Shown here: positions 12,369 to 24,146 of the stretch, in pieces | How positions within the stretch are numbered: the first letter of the stretch is position 1 | Layout: each line of letters begins with the position of its first letter | Assembly: GCF_943734655.1 (NCBI RefSeq) | Contig: NC_071355.1 | Span: 226,987,027-227,051,026 of the forward strand | Source of the DNA: Sabethes cyaneus | Taxonomy: Eukaryota; Arthropoda; Insecta; Diptera; Culicidae | Direction: 5' to 3' | DNA: 64,000 nucleotides | Position numbers and translations under genes: made by a program | Notes under the pieces: generated by a model | What the model was told of the DNA's origin: nothing | The model's input: only the letters and a program-made list of their open reading frames with translations | Databases searched by the model: none

Positions 12369-13570
12369 CTGTGCTCTGTAGTAAACAAAAAACACGCAAG
12401 TTTATTTTGCTTCTTTGTCTTGAACCAGCAGCAGCCACAAGCTTGATGCTTGTGAAGATGCAGAGAATTCCCTTGTCTTTATTAGCAACAAGTATTGGAC
12501 TAACATTCCTTCCCATCCCACCAGGACCCGCATTCGGACGTGATCGGCGTCTGTATTGATCAGCACGCAGGGATCTGATAAGGTTGCACAAAAAGGAACA
12601 GTGCGCTGTCCTAAGCATGCTTTTTCCAGCCATCATTTTGCAATTTTCATCGGTCCTGGTCAATAACGGAGTAGCAGCACACGGGCGGAATCCTATGCTT
12701 GTGCCTATGCTTATGCTTGCTTATGCTAATCAGCCACAAGCTTGGTGTGTGTAATGGTCGTCTGTGCCTGGGAAGCAAGACTATCATACGGAAAATGTAT
12801 GGAGAATTTTTAGCTTGAAAGCTTTCGTTAATTTTCACTATTTAGCGATTGGCAAACAATCTTTTCAAGAAAGCCATACAATTGCTGCATCGTTTATGAT
12901 CAAAATCCGTTTTAAATTGGAAGAGCTATTAGCGTTCAAAACTTTTCATTCTTTCGTGACGGTGGCTTAACGCCAAATTTTTGGTTGACACCTTGCCGTA
13001 AGACGTAGTCCTACGTCAAAAAATTTCGATAATCCTGCCATGTTATCATGTTGCAATCAATCCTAAAATCCAAATAGTAACTTCGTTAGCTTGCATTTTG
13101 CCAGTTTATAACTTTGATATAGTGATCGGAATTAGAAGCAGAAAAAAAATTATGTTCATAATTCCGATCAATTACTTTAATAGAATAAATTCCGCAAATT
13201 CAGCATTTTTTCAGCCAAATTTGATACAAAACGGTTATATATGCTTGTATCTATTAGTTATCATAGAATACCGAAGAAGGTAATATGTTTTCACGCTCCT
13301 ATGATCTTAGCAAATTTGATCGTGCGCTTAGCACTTCGGCTAAGAAAATACATTTTGATGGCGTTTTTTGCTTCTGCCTGTCGAATTTAATTTATTTTGA
13401 AGTGCATGGTGCCCCAAAGGCAGTCATTTTTCAACAACTGACACATAAACACATAGCACAATAACTAAGCGTACTCTTTCATTACAGATTTTGGCACAAT
13501 TTTCTAAAAATTAACCATTTAGGTTGAGTGATCGGAATTAGGAGCTGATCGCAATTATGTGCGGTCACGG

Positions 13571-14397
13571 TAGTACGCAGCTAATAACGTTGATTTCATG
13601 CCAACAGATGTAAATCTTCCAAATTTTCCGAAATTTCGATCCATTTAAAAATTTTGGGTAATTGTCAAACTACTACTTCGATGAAGCGAGGGGACAGCCA
13701 AGAGGCAAAGAATTGCGTTCAAAGGGAAAGAAACATACTGATTCATTCGGATCTTCAAACTTTGCGGGGCATGATGAGTCCTGTTAAGAGAAAAGTCCAA
13801 CATTTTATCAGAATTAGAGAATTGTAATGATGTAATACTGTGAAATTTAAATCTGAATAAAAATACTGCAATCTAGTCATTTTTGTTTTTTGCGACTCTC
13901 CAGTCCCGAATTATAGGTTGTTCTATGTGGCCAAATTAACTTTTAGCCATGCATTAGAGTTGAATAATTTTAGCGTCAGCACGACGTTTCGATTCGAAAG
14001 CCTCTGTTTTGGTCAAACGTTCACTCTCAGCCCTTCTTGAACTGATACTAAAAGAACAGTGCAACGAGGGTAACCCTCCAAGCATTTCTGAGCTTTACTC
14101 TATCGAGAAATTTTCATCTGTCATTAAGGGAAACCTTCGTAAAAACCCAAAAGCGATCGGAAATGAACTTGAATTAACGAAAGTGTGGTTAAAAGTCTCT
14201 TAACAAATCGACCATACTACTGGAAATGCACTGTATAAAACCTGGCCAAAGGGGTCAGCAATCCCGGGAGAACTGTACCAAAAATGTACCTGTACCAAGG
14301 TGCTTGTCTGTAATTTCCCACCAAACAATACTTACCCGCCTGTCGCCAAACCGGTCAAAAATACTTGCAGAATACTGGCTGGTTTACCCCACAGGTA
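13571..14397. other. No recognised gene
   Basis: An open stretch around 13994-14203 (+) ends in IKGNLRKNPKAIGNEL, which recalls the helix-turn-helix of Tc1-like transposases, but too little remains to assign it. Confidence 0.3.
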
Positions 14398-14750
14398 CAC
14401 TCTTAAATGTGTTTACTTCTAAATAGATTGCTTAAAACTACTCAATATCCCCTTAAAGTACACCAACTTTGGGTAGAAAATTTAACTAATTAGACTCCAA
14501 CTTTTGAAAAGGACTTTTTAGCTGCAAAATGTAAACAAATTGAGTGAGTGTTTTTTCTCTATGCTAATCCAGCAAAGCTCGGTTACTTGGTTTGTTATTC
14601 ACTTTGATAACTAACGTACTTTTGGATTTAGTCTGCCAATATTTGGGTGCATTCAGAATCTGAGTTTGTACACTTTAAGGGCATTTTGTGTGATTTTAAC
14701 CAAGTTTTAATTAAATTCGTCCTATTTACGGATGAACACATTTCAGCGTG
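14398..14750. mobile_element. TA-flanked MITE E (353 bp)
   Basis: Left end CACTCTTAAATGTGTTTACT and inverted right end CACGCTGAAATGTGTTCATC, both followed by TAAATAG after a few bases, flanked by TA at 14396-14397 and 14751-14752. Non-coding. Confidence 0.75.
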
Positions 14751-14834
14751 TAGATAGTGTTCCACTTCTGCGCATACTTGTTACTTCTACCAGCAAAGAA
14801 CCGGGGTGGTTCTTGCCGTATCAACAATTCCTAT

Positions 14835-15265
14835 CTACTGTACTCGGTACTGGGTTTCTCGTCGCTAATTCGTTAAGCGTCTCGACACACGCAAGTCGGT
14901 CTTAACCTGGTCGAACTGTCTAGCACGTTGGGCCCCTCTATTCTTGATGTCGGTGAGGTTCTCGAAGAGAACGAATTTCACTGCACAGTAGTTCGGCATC
15001 GTTGCGGCGTGACCGGCCTACCGCAGCCTCCCAACTTTCGCCAGGTGTACGATGGGTATCTCTCCAACTAGTGCCTACAACTCGTGATTCATACGCCTAC
15101 GCCACTCACGGCTATCCGTTTGTACTCCAACATAAATAATCCGCAACACCTTTCGTTCAAATAAGGCTAGTGCACGTATGTCTCCCGTAAGCAAAGTTAC
15201 TGCCGAAAGTCTATAGAGGACTACTGGTCTGATTAGCGTTTTGCACTATTTGCGAATCTAGCCTT
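14835..15265 (-). pseudogene. RTE-type LINE, C-terminal remnant
   Basis: The - strand gives, with frame breaks, the tail of an RTE-like ORF: a leucine-rich YKTL-like start, RKVLRII, GVQTDS, WRRRMNHEL, a short gap, then a WLDQ-like stretch and a final DLRVSRR region. The same blocks recur at 28.5, 29.1 and 53.3 kb in better shape. No catalytic RT domain is present. Confidence 0.6.
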
Positions 15266-17766
15266 GCCATTGCATTTTTGCAACGTTGGGTGGAAATGGG
15301 TTGAATTAGAATCCTGTTCCTTTAGTTTAGAAGAACTATGCGAACGGAGCAAAAGCAGAACTAGCAATGGAAATTTCGTACATATGATCTGTATAATATA
15401 TTACCAACATCTAATTTAAAAATTTTAAGGTAAAATAGCTAGTGGAGTGCGTGTCACATTGTACCCCACTTTGAGCACTGCAGTGAATGAAAATACGATA
15501 AATTATACCGTGATTATCTTCTTGAAGTAAGTTTACACTGTAAAACCAATATTGATTCAGCTTTGGAAGCTTTTGAAAAGTGCTATTTTTGAAGCCAGAT
15601 GGAGTTCTGTTTCAAAGGCGCAAATGAAATTATACACTCCAATTGTTGAAGACAGTCTTCAGTTGCTTCTTAGACTGAAAAATGTACACAGACATTGACA
15701 TTGCCAATATAAACAAACTCGTGAGACACGAAAAAAGATAAAATGAAAAGTTTCCTGTTTTGAGGAATGAAAAGATAGCGAATAAGGTTGTTGAAATTTT
15801 ATTTTAAAAAAAAGTTGCCAAAAATTCTGAAGAAAGCTGTGCCTGTCCCAGTAACAAAAGAGTGCGATCATATTCTGCTAACAAATAAATATAAACCTGA
15901 AAACCGGATTCGCTCAGTCAGTTGTTCATGATTTTGATTTGAATGTTATGAGCTCACAGTTGAAATTGTCGTCTCTCAATAATACGATATTTTTACTCAT
16001 AACGTCTTACCTCGTCTCACGTTTTACATTCTGCTTAAAGAAAACTCCCAGAAATCACTTTGAATTTTTTGGTATATTCAATAACTATTTTAAGTTATTA
16101 TATTTTCCTAACATATGCGCAAAGGCAAATATTACACTTAACCTAACATATTCGTACTTGCCTTGATCCCTTAATAGCAACAGCTTTTCCTGTATATGTA
16201 GTTATAGTTATCTGACAAGGATGCAATTACCTAAAGCCATTATCGTTTACTTAGAAATATGAAAATATCTCATGTTAACGAGTTGGTTATCACTAGACCT
16301 CTTCATAAGTCAGTCAAATATTTTGGCAGAAGAATAGGCTACACCTGTTCAAATTTCGAATGCAATTTCTGATTAGATACTGAATTTCCTGTCTCACGGT
16401 TTCATGCAATCAAGCGTGGGAGTACGAGAGATGAATTTAGTAATAATTTAAAATATAAATTTCATTACGGAGCAAATGATTATAATTTTCGTTACTGTAG
16501 TTAAAAGGGTTGTTAGCTTTGTAAGTCCTCAAGATACTAAGTGCCAATAAGGCTTGTAACTAAAGTTGAAAAGAAGCTAACAGTGAGAGTTTTCATCATA
16601 TTTTTAGTTTATAAAACAACCCACTTAATCAGGATACTAACATTAATATTTATAATTTATATCGTCTTTATCAAATTTTATCGAGGTATAACTGAAAGTA
16701 ATATGACAAGTGAGGCTGCGAGAGGGAATCTTACATAATTTTAAATACAACTGGTTAAAGCTAGATTTCATTAAAAAAGAAATAGCTATCGTCAAAAGAA
16801 TAGCTATCGGAGCAGCTGGATGCAGCGTATTGAACTCCAAATTTTTCATGCAAGAAAAATGTGCGTCAATGTCAAGAAGAGATTATTGTTGTATTGTGCC
16901 CCTGCCTGTTATCTATGGCTACCCATGATGAAATCGAGAGCAAGGCGAGCTGTCGGAAATACTACTTGATTGAACAAAGCACTTCGTTCAATAACCAGAT
17001 TGAAAGTTACATTTTCTGATAAGACTTCTCATCAATGGCATTCATATGAGATATTCGTACGTCTATTGAATTAGCTTAATGTGAAATCACGGATCAATGG
17101 AGTGTTCGGTCACATTTATCGCTTATAGAAATATTATTCAATCTCGTGACAGTATCTGGTTTCGAGCGCGATGTACAATAGAGAAGGTGACTTATTCCGA
17201 AAAATGGCATCTGCTCAACAACGTCACATCTATTGTTGTGCCTATCGCCTGCAAGACGATTTGGATTCACTCGTCCAATTTAGCGTAAAGTTTGCGTTTG
17301 CAGGTTTACAACTTGCGAGTCTCGAACGGAGGAGTCAACAAACTAACAACTAACAGACTAACATTTATAACGATTCTAAATTGAACCTAATTTTGCTTTA
17401 AAAATGTTTATTTTCCTACTTTCCTACAATCTTGTTGTTCAGTGACAGAGAAAAGTTGTTAGCTACCGAAGGTGAATTACTCTACCAGCATGCGATCAAG
17501 GTGTAACTGGTTTAGAGACCTTCTCGACAATTTTAAGGAATTTTGCGATAACATTTTCCATGGTAACAGCACGCTTACTTAATATGAAACATTTGATTGA
17601 ATTCTACTTTGACATATAACGAGACTATGCAAATAAATTTCACTGTTTTATATTAGTTAAAGTTAAAGTTATTTTTGACCTAATATCAAGAATTTTCAGT
17701 TTGCCTGAATCTACATTTCTCGCATTAAGCATTTATTCTTCCCCAACGTTAAAGTTATATTTATAC
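15266..17766. other. No recognised gene
   Basis: AT-rich sequence with only short, unrecognised open frames on either strand and no clear repeat or TIR pair. Confidence 0.45.
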
Positions 17767-17777
17767 TAGAAAAAGTA

Positions 17778-17891
17778 GTTCGAAAACAGACACTGAGGAA
17801 GCCTGCAAGTCGTAGGCGAAATACGTATCTGTCATTGAATAAAATACACATAGTAGAATTAAATTGGATAAGTTTTCTTATTTTTTATTTT
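17778..17891 (+). mobile_element. Short hammerhead-bearing retroelement, copy 1 (retrozyme-like)
   Basis: A 114-bp insert flanked by perfect 11-bp direct repeats (TAGAAAAAGTA, 17767-17777 and 17892-17902). It holds a hammerhead-like core (17789-17833), then AATAAAATACACATAG and TAGAATTAAATTGGATAAGT. The same right-hand block is shared with the copies at 48.4 and 51.4 kb. Variable-length target duplications and no terminal inverted repeats argue for retroposition rather than cut-and-paste. Confidence 0.7.
17789..17833 (+). ncRNA. Hammerhead-ribozyme-like motif
   Basis: Order of parts: GACA (stem I 5' strand), CTGAGGA (matches the CUGANGA core), one extra A, GCCTGC-AAGTC-GTAGGC (stem II, one G-U pair), GAAA (core), TACGTA (self-complementary minimal stem III), TC (cleavage-site UH), TGTC (stem I 3' strand, pairs with GACA). 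This is the type I arrangement with tiny stem III known from Penelope-like elements and retrozymes. Activity is not shown; the extra A may or may not be tolerated. Confidence 0.7.
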
Positions 17892-17902
17892 TAGAAAAAG
17901 TA

Positions 17903-19089
17903 TATTTCTAAGGAAGTTTGGAATAACCGATAGTTTATTCGTAATCGTCTCAATTAGTGTCTCTTAGTGTAATGTCCTACTTTTTGCTTAGAGATATACT
18001 AGTTACAGTATGGATCATGTCAAGCTTTCTCTATGTTCAAAAACTAATGTTTTTCCATTACGTGTATCGTAAATTTTGTTAGCTAAGTTTTGATATCATT
18101 AATTTTATTCGATGTTTCACATTTCAACTGATTTTTTTCTACAACTGACTTGTATTCTAATATATAATCAGTAAAATTGTTGGACTGACGATAGCCAAAC
18201 TGCTAATTCTAACAGTATAGAAAGCACGAGCAAGTATGCGGCGACTCAATTCAATTGATGTGCTGTAATAACGTTAATCATACGTAGATATACGCAAAAT
18301 GTGTACCTACCAGCGATTAAGGAAATGTGAGATTCCATAAATGTGTCGCTTAATGCCGTTTGATTCTTCATTCGTCGTCGGTGTGTTACACGCGCCTCAG
18401 GGCTGAAAAGTTCTAAGGTCGTTCACGTCTCTAAACAGCATCGTAAATTTATTCTGGACGATTGATATTAGGTATGCGGTACCGGATTACTAATTATAAA
18501 TTGTTGAAAGACGATGAGGATAGAGGTTTCAGCGGGAGTATGTACAGTAATAAAATCTTTTTTAATATGGTGTACCTATACGGAAGTTCACGTGGAAGTA
18601 AGACATGTAATGAGATTTGAAGCTAAGCTTGACTTTGAATGAGTCAGAAATTATTAAGAAAATTAAATGCTATTTACGAAATAAAATATGAATTAACCTT
18701 TTTTGAATTTAATATGAATTTTAACCTACATATACAGTAGGTTACTCCAAATTGGTCAGAGCTAGAGCCTTGTTTCGTTGCCAGAAAGATCGACCATTTT
18801 CAGTTGGTGTTAATGTTTTCTGCGAAACACAGAATGTATATGAGTTATGTGTAGGTTATGCACGTACTTTATTTTATTAGTACCAAATTCGTTTTCCTGA
18901 TAAATTGCGATTCGCACGAAGTAAAAATAACAGAACGACCCACTTCGTGCTAGTCACTCAAAAGTCACATTTTTTCTGTTTGTGTGGTCACTAAAGCCAC
19001 GTTTCAAGATTTTGCATATGTGAAATTACAACGCGCAATTTCAACTCAATCGAAAATTATTGATTGCATGACCATGGCGATTCAAAAAC
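17903..19089. other. No recognised gene
   Basis: AT-rich sequence; nothing supportable seen on either strand. Confidence 0.45.
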
Positions 19090-19365
19090 ATCGTCTTCAA
19101 CAATTGAAGTTTCAACAAGGCGATGCAACATGGCACAACGCGCATCGGAATTGATTTATTGAAAGAAACGTTATCACTGATAATCAGGCCTGCAAAACAA
19201 ATTAGACTCGAACATACAGCTCGAGAAAATCTAGGAGGGATATACGACCTATATTGTTGCAAAAATTGAGCGAAAATTGGGCTTTCTCCGAGCCAGTCGT
19301 CAAAAGTCGGTTCTACAGGAAATAAAATGCGAAAAATGCGGTCGCTCCTTCGAAAAATGTTAGAA
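19090..19365 (+). pseudogene. Mariner-like transposase C-terminal remnant
   Basis: One frame gives FQQGDATWHNARIGIDLLKE, which parallels the mariner-family block around the second catalytic aspartate (usual form FQQDGA.CHTA..). Some 80 bases on, another frame gives IERKLGFLRASRQKS and then FEKC followed by a stop, like the extreme C-terminus of these transposases (RASRGGHL). The segment with the last catalytic residue is missing and the frame is broken. No inverted repeats were found around it. Confidence 0.5.
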
Positions 19366-20392
19366 AGTAAGGTTTTTATGCCAACTACTCTGAAAATTTA
19401 CTTAAAAAGTATTTAAAAGTAAGTTTTTAAAAAAAATATCAAAAAACAATTGGTCAAAAATTGATGGAATAATAGATTTTTTGTTGTGCAAAATGGTTTC
19501 AAATTAACAACAAATTGATTTGATAGGCCGTAGAAACATTTGCATTAATTTCAATACCAATACATACTACGGAATATGGAATCCTTGCGCAATCCTCGAC
19601 TGAAATCCTCCTTTTTTGAGCTTCCCTTCTCACTCTTTGTGCATTTTGAAAAACTTTTGCGCATGACAACAAAGAGAAATTATACCTAAATCGACATTAT
19701 CTGCGAATAATTTCTAAAACCTTGAACGAAAAAAATCCTATCGCCATATTATTTACTCCATCTTTTAATTTTAAACCATCAGTCATTGTTCACTGTAAGT
19801 ACCAATTTACAAATACAAATTTGGTCCGGTTTTGGTCATTTACAGGTTGGTTAGTTTGGTCACTTTTTAGTTACTATGTTTGATCATTTAGTTACTAAAG
19901 TCATTTTCTTCGGGCACTATCATGGCTATTACCGTTGCAATAAAGTTCTGTTCTGTTTTTACCACGTTGACAAAATGTTCATTTTGGAACAAAAACTTAG
20001 CATTACGGTCTCTCTAAGTACACCTGGACGAACAAAAAATATTTGTCTTCGGGCATAGAAATCGTGTGGGGGAGTTATACAGAAGATAAGTACAGAATCC
20101 ACCAGTTGAAATCCCCGGGATACCTCTGTAAAAAAAATCGCCTTTACTATAAAATAGCAATCTTCGGGATTCTGAAAGCAGGAATCCTGGTGTGTTAGTA
20201 AGAGCAGTTTAACAGCTTCAAAACTCCGAATTAGGTAAAAATATTTTACAGATAATTCTATAATTGGTTGAACATTTAGTAAAATATTTACTAATTGTAA
20301 ACATTACTAAACAATCTGTCAAAAAAAAAACTCAAACTTTGATCCATCCAAAAAATTTAGTATTCGAAAAACTTCAGTAGTTTATTTCTTAA
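19366..20392. other. No recognised gene
   Basis: AT-rich, no supportable feature. Confidence 0.4.
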
Positions 20393-20603
20393 CGGGAAAT
20401 TAGCAGTTATCAACTTTTCGTCGGAAAGCCCAATTTTGGAAGCAGCTTTTGTGCCCAAAAGCGGAGTTTTGTTCGTGAAATTGTAAATACTGCATTGTTC
20501 TTGCGAATCTGAACACTTCAAATATATTTTCATGAACAGAATTTTTGTTTCAAACAAAAAAACTGCTTTTGAAATGGCAGAAACGATGACGACTAATTTC
20601 ACC
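20393..20603. mobile_element. MITE family G, full-length copy, TTAA-flanked
   Basis: 211 bp between TTAA at 20389-20392 and 20604-20607. Ends CGGGAAATTAGCAGTTATCA and, inverted, GGTGAAATTAGTCGTCATCG. The interior contains GTTTCAAACAAAAAAACTGC and GTCGGAAAGCCCAATTTTGG, shared with the 27.6-kb copy. Non-coding. Confidence 0.8.
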
Positions 20604-20607
20604 TTAA

Positions 20608-21388
20608 CTATAAACTACATAGGTACACATATTGTTGAATTTAGCTATATACCCACTGAAAAAAAAACGAAATTAATTAATTAATTAAACGAAATTAACG
20701 AGCGATTCCGTGCAAATCAACAGTAAGGAATAGAGAAACTTTTAATTATTATTCTCTTTATTTTTGAAACCTTAATTTGACATTTTCCCCATGGGTTTCT
20801 GTCAAATTTCCGCAGCGTATTAAAATCCGTATGTATTGTGTCTGAGTCTTTAAGCTAATAGCTGGTGCGTATCAAAGAAAAATTTAAAACAATTTTGATT
20901 CAGATTTCTCAATTAAAAGGTTTATAAATCCATACGGTTTATATCTACTAACGCTAACGCTATATAGTCCACATAAACATCTAAGACATCGCCTTTGTTC
21001 CATTTACTTTGGCTTGATTATTCGTTTGGTGCTTTGTGTGCGTGTACGAGAATTTGCCACTTCAGGGAAGTCATTTGATACTGTCAAAACATTCGACAAT
21101 ATTTGCGTGCTAAAGAAGATTAGCTATTGTTTCGTGTTAAAGTTACAACACATTTATTACTGTTATCCAAAAGAGGTGAAATTCGATACATTTATAGTTA
21201 AGTTAACTATTCGACTAATTCGCCATCCAGTGACGAGTGATTTAAAAATTTTGCTTTGTCAACATAAGGCAAACGAAGATTAGATTAATCTTTCCAGGCA
21301 CAGTTCGTTCAACATTTTTGTTTTCCCGTTCAGTTAGATTCTAGTTGTTCGGACGGTCACGAGTGATTAGTGGATTCTGTAATCGAGA
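20608..21388. other. Upstream flank and 5' UTR region of the WDFY2-like gene
   Basis: No gene of its own. A TCAGTT initiator-like word at 21330-21335 lies 57 bases before the ATG and is a possible start of transcription; no TATA box or clear downstream element is placed to support it. Confidence 0.35.
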
Positions 21389-23289
21389 ATGGCTGCTGAA
21401 ATTAAGCCAGCGCCACGCAGTGCAAATGATCGGTTCTGTACCACCAAAAAGCCGGAGCTGCTGAACAAATTAGAAGGCTGCAATGATGACGTGAACGCAG
21501 CGCTGCTAATTCCAGGAGAAGAAGGTGTTATCAGTGTTTGCGATGACAAGTATGTTAATTCAATTTTGTTTCCGTCCATATATTGAGTTTTGCCTTTTCA
21601 TCAAAAAAATAAAAAAACATTTAGATTTGAGCTCTTGCAGTGGTCCTATCAAAATTTTATAGCTATTTTTGGCATAACGTTTAGGAATGAGTATCAGAAC
21701 TATTTTTTGTAATTTTAATCATTTAATGATTCTGTAATGGATTTGTAGGATCTAGCGGCTATATCTAAAAGTATCTATAGATACTAGTCCAAATATTTAC
21801 CAATGGTCTGTTGAGGTTAATATATTGTGCCTTCATAGGACGTAAAATAATTTAAGCTTGCTACATATTGATTCCTAAGATAGTTTTAAACTTTCATATT
21901 AGTAAATTAAAAAGATTTAATTCAAGATGTGTACATTTAAATATTATTATAATAGTTTGAACAAAGTTTATCTATTGATTGTTATTTTGCAGGACCATTC
22001 GAGTGTGGTTGAAGCGTGATTCCGGCCAATATTGGCCATCGATTTGTCAGTACATGCCGTCTGGATGTACATCGCTCTGTTACACGCCAGAAACGAGAAC
22101 TCTGTTCATTGGCCAGGAAAATGGTACCATTTCGCAATTTATTTTGTCCGACGATTGCAACCGGTTGACACCGATCAGGGAGTATCTTGCCCACCAGGCC
22201 CGTATTACTAACGTTATCTTCGCAAAGCACACTGGTTGGATTTTGTCCGCTGGGCGTGACAAGTTTTTCGCTTTTCACAGCACAGAAACCGGAGAGCGTT
22301 TGGGGTGCTTCACCTTTGAAGCCATGTGCACTGCAATGCAGTATCCTTACTCAAAAATTATTTCATTATTAAATATTTGAACAAGTACCAAATTTTCCTT
22401 AACACACTTGCGTTTAAAGATATGATTGTCTTTCTAAGTATGTTTTCGTTGGTGACTATAGCGGTCAAATTACGATGCTTAAACTTAGCAACACGGGAGC
22501 TACTGTGGTAACCACGATGAAGGGTCATGCTGGTTCCGTGCGTGCTTTGTATTGGGCCGAAGGACCCCAGTTGTTATTCAGCGGTTCATATGATCAGGCC
22601 GTCATAGTGTGGGATGTCGGTGGTAAACGTGGAACAACCTACGAATTGCATGGTCACAAGTAAGTTTTCAGTAAGTTGAACGAAAAATGTCAGACTCAAA
22701 GTCATTCGAAATTTCAGCAATAAGGTGTCAGCTCTAACTTACGCCAGCAACACGCAGCAGCTAATCTCGGCCGGAGAGGATTCGGTGATAGTATTTTGGG
22801 AAATGAATGCCATGCGTAAGGTTGCCCCGGAATGGGTCGAATCGGACACCTGTCAGTTGTGTACGCGTGCGTTCTTCTGGAACCTGAGAGCGATGATCGA
22901 TCAGAAGCAGATTGGTATGCGGCAGCATCACTGCCGCTACTGTGGAAAGGCGATATGCGATAAATGCTCGACCAATCGTATCAACATACCCATCATGGGT
23001 TTTGAATTCGACGTTCGTGTGTGCGAAGGATGCTTCCAGCGACTGAAGAGCGAAGAGTAAGTTTTGGCTTCTTAATGGAATAAATTTTAATATTTACATT
23101 CCTATTATTAACGGGGTGCTTTAATGTGGTTAAAACGATTTCATTTGCAGGAGACCCTCACTCGCGACGTTCCATGATGCCAAACACAGCATCGTGGCAA
23201 TGGACCTGGACGAACCGAAGAAAAGACTGCTCACTGTTGGTCAGGATCGCATAATTAAAATCTGGGATTTGTCCTCCATTTGGCCCTAA
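21389..23289 (+). CDS. Wdfy2: WD repeat and FYVE domain protein (WDFY2-like), complete, five exons
   Basis: Exons 21389-21549, 21993-22340, 22420-22659, 22718-23056 and 23151-23289; all introns are GT-AG and all junctions phase 2, giving 408 aa (human WDFY2 has 400). The AG at 22419 was chosen for exon 3 because only it restores the conserved QYD..SKYVFVGDYSG strand. WD repeats fill residues about 25-290 and resume at the C-terminus (KIWD). Between them sits a FYVE zinc finger, about 294-358, with the ligand pairs C295/C298, C322/C325, C330/C333, C352/C355, the basic RQHHCR motif and RVC. FYVE fingers bind phosphatidylinositol 3-phosphate; WDFY2 marks early endosomes and scaffolds Akt in mammals. 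It is the only + strand gene in the core and looks intact. Confidence 0.95.
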
Positions 23290-24134
23290 GGAATGTTGCT
23301 TCTCCGCTTTCCAGCTTACAACCGGTAAGAGTACTGTTTAGGGTATTTTTTCCGATTTATGATACAATAAGTTTGGCATTTGGCCCACTAAATTTCTAAA
23401 GTGGAACATAAAAATTCACTGTACTATTTGCACTCTCATGTAGACATCCTTATTAGGGCGTAAATGCATTACTTTTTCCCCATAAATATCTATGAACGCC
23501 TAGTACAAGGAACTCGTTTGACGAATGAACTTTCTAGTGTAATAAAATAAGAAAAGTAACTGACTTTTTATAAATATGTGGATAGCGAGGATACGCCGAA
23601 AAAGATTGTAAAACCAACGTTGATTTGAGCAGTGCTATAAGTAACGTATTGTTGTAAACAAATTATTACATGTAGTTATTATAATTGAATTCGATTCGTA
23701 AAGAAGATAAAATTGTCGGGAAATTTCAGTAAATATACCAACGTATGCGAAGGGATTCCCGTTAAATGTAACCTAACTGTAAACTTCAACAATAAAATAT
23801 AACAATAGTGGAAAATATCAAGGCTTCGTAACTAGCTTTTGAAAAATCTATTATATTCGTAATATTACATCAGAGCGCAATGGAGTTTGTTTTATTTTCA
23901 AATTGTATTTAATGTTATTTTTTGCAAATATACTTTTAATGCTAGCCAGATGTTAATATTCTTTGTGAACGTTTCCCTAGCATTCACTGTAATATAAACT
24001 TGTGCGACAAGAGTTTCTAAAACCTGAATGGGCAAATAATTATTTTGATTGTTACAATCGCTTAATTTCTAAAATATAAATGAGAGGATGTTCTAAATTT
24101 AAAGGAAAACAATATTGTTTATAGCAAAATCACA
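23290..24134. other. 3' UTR of the WDFY2-like gene and intergenic sequence
   Basis: Poly(A) signals AATAAA lie at 23541-23546 and 23791-23796 on the + strand. The - strand gene begins its 3' end at about 24135, so the two genes converge tail to tail. Confidence 0.6.
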
Positions 24135-24140
24135 TTTATT
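24135..24140 (-). terminator. Poly(A) signal of the tyrosine-rich repeat gene
   Basis: AATAAA on the - strand only seven bases after the stop codon (24147-24149), implying a very short 3' UTR. Confidence 0.6.
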
Positions 24141-24146
24141 CCATCT

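Larger units (their letters stand above)
9421..13570. mobile_element. TA-flanked composite DNA element D (about 4.15 kb)
   Basis: Outer ends read CCGTGAAAGCACGTAATTCC and, inverted, CCGTGACCGCACATAATTGC, flanked by TA at 9419-9420 and 13571-13572. The word TAATTCCGATCA recurs next to both ends (9434, 9622, 9655 and 9676 forward; 13122 and 13528 inverted), as subterminal transposase sites do. The body holds foreign insertions: a 143-bp tandem repeat unit and SINE pieces. A second inverted pair built on GTAGNACTACGT lies near 10030 and 13010 and may mark a further nested element. No transposase frame is recognisable. Confidence 0.6.

Noticed and set aside
20660..20700. TTAATTAATTAATTAA palindrome as an origin or protein site
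   Set aside because: A short AT-rich tandem repeat of this sort is expected by chance in this base composition.
22326..22511. An alternative exon 3 start in the WDFY2-like gene at 22439
   Set aside because: It shifts the frame and stops at once; the acceptor at 22419 restores the conserved WD-repeat strand.
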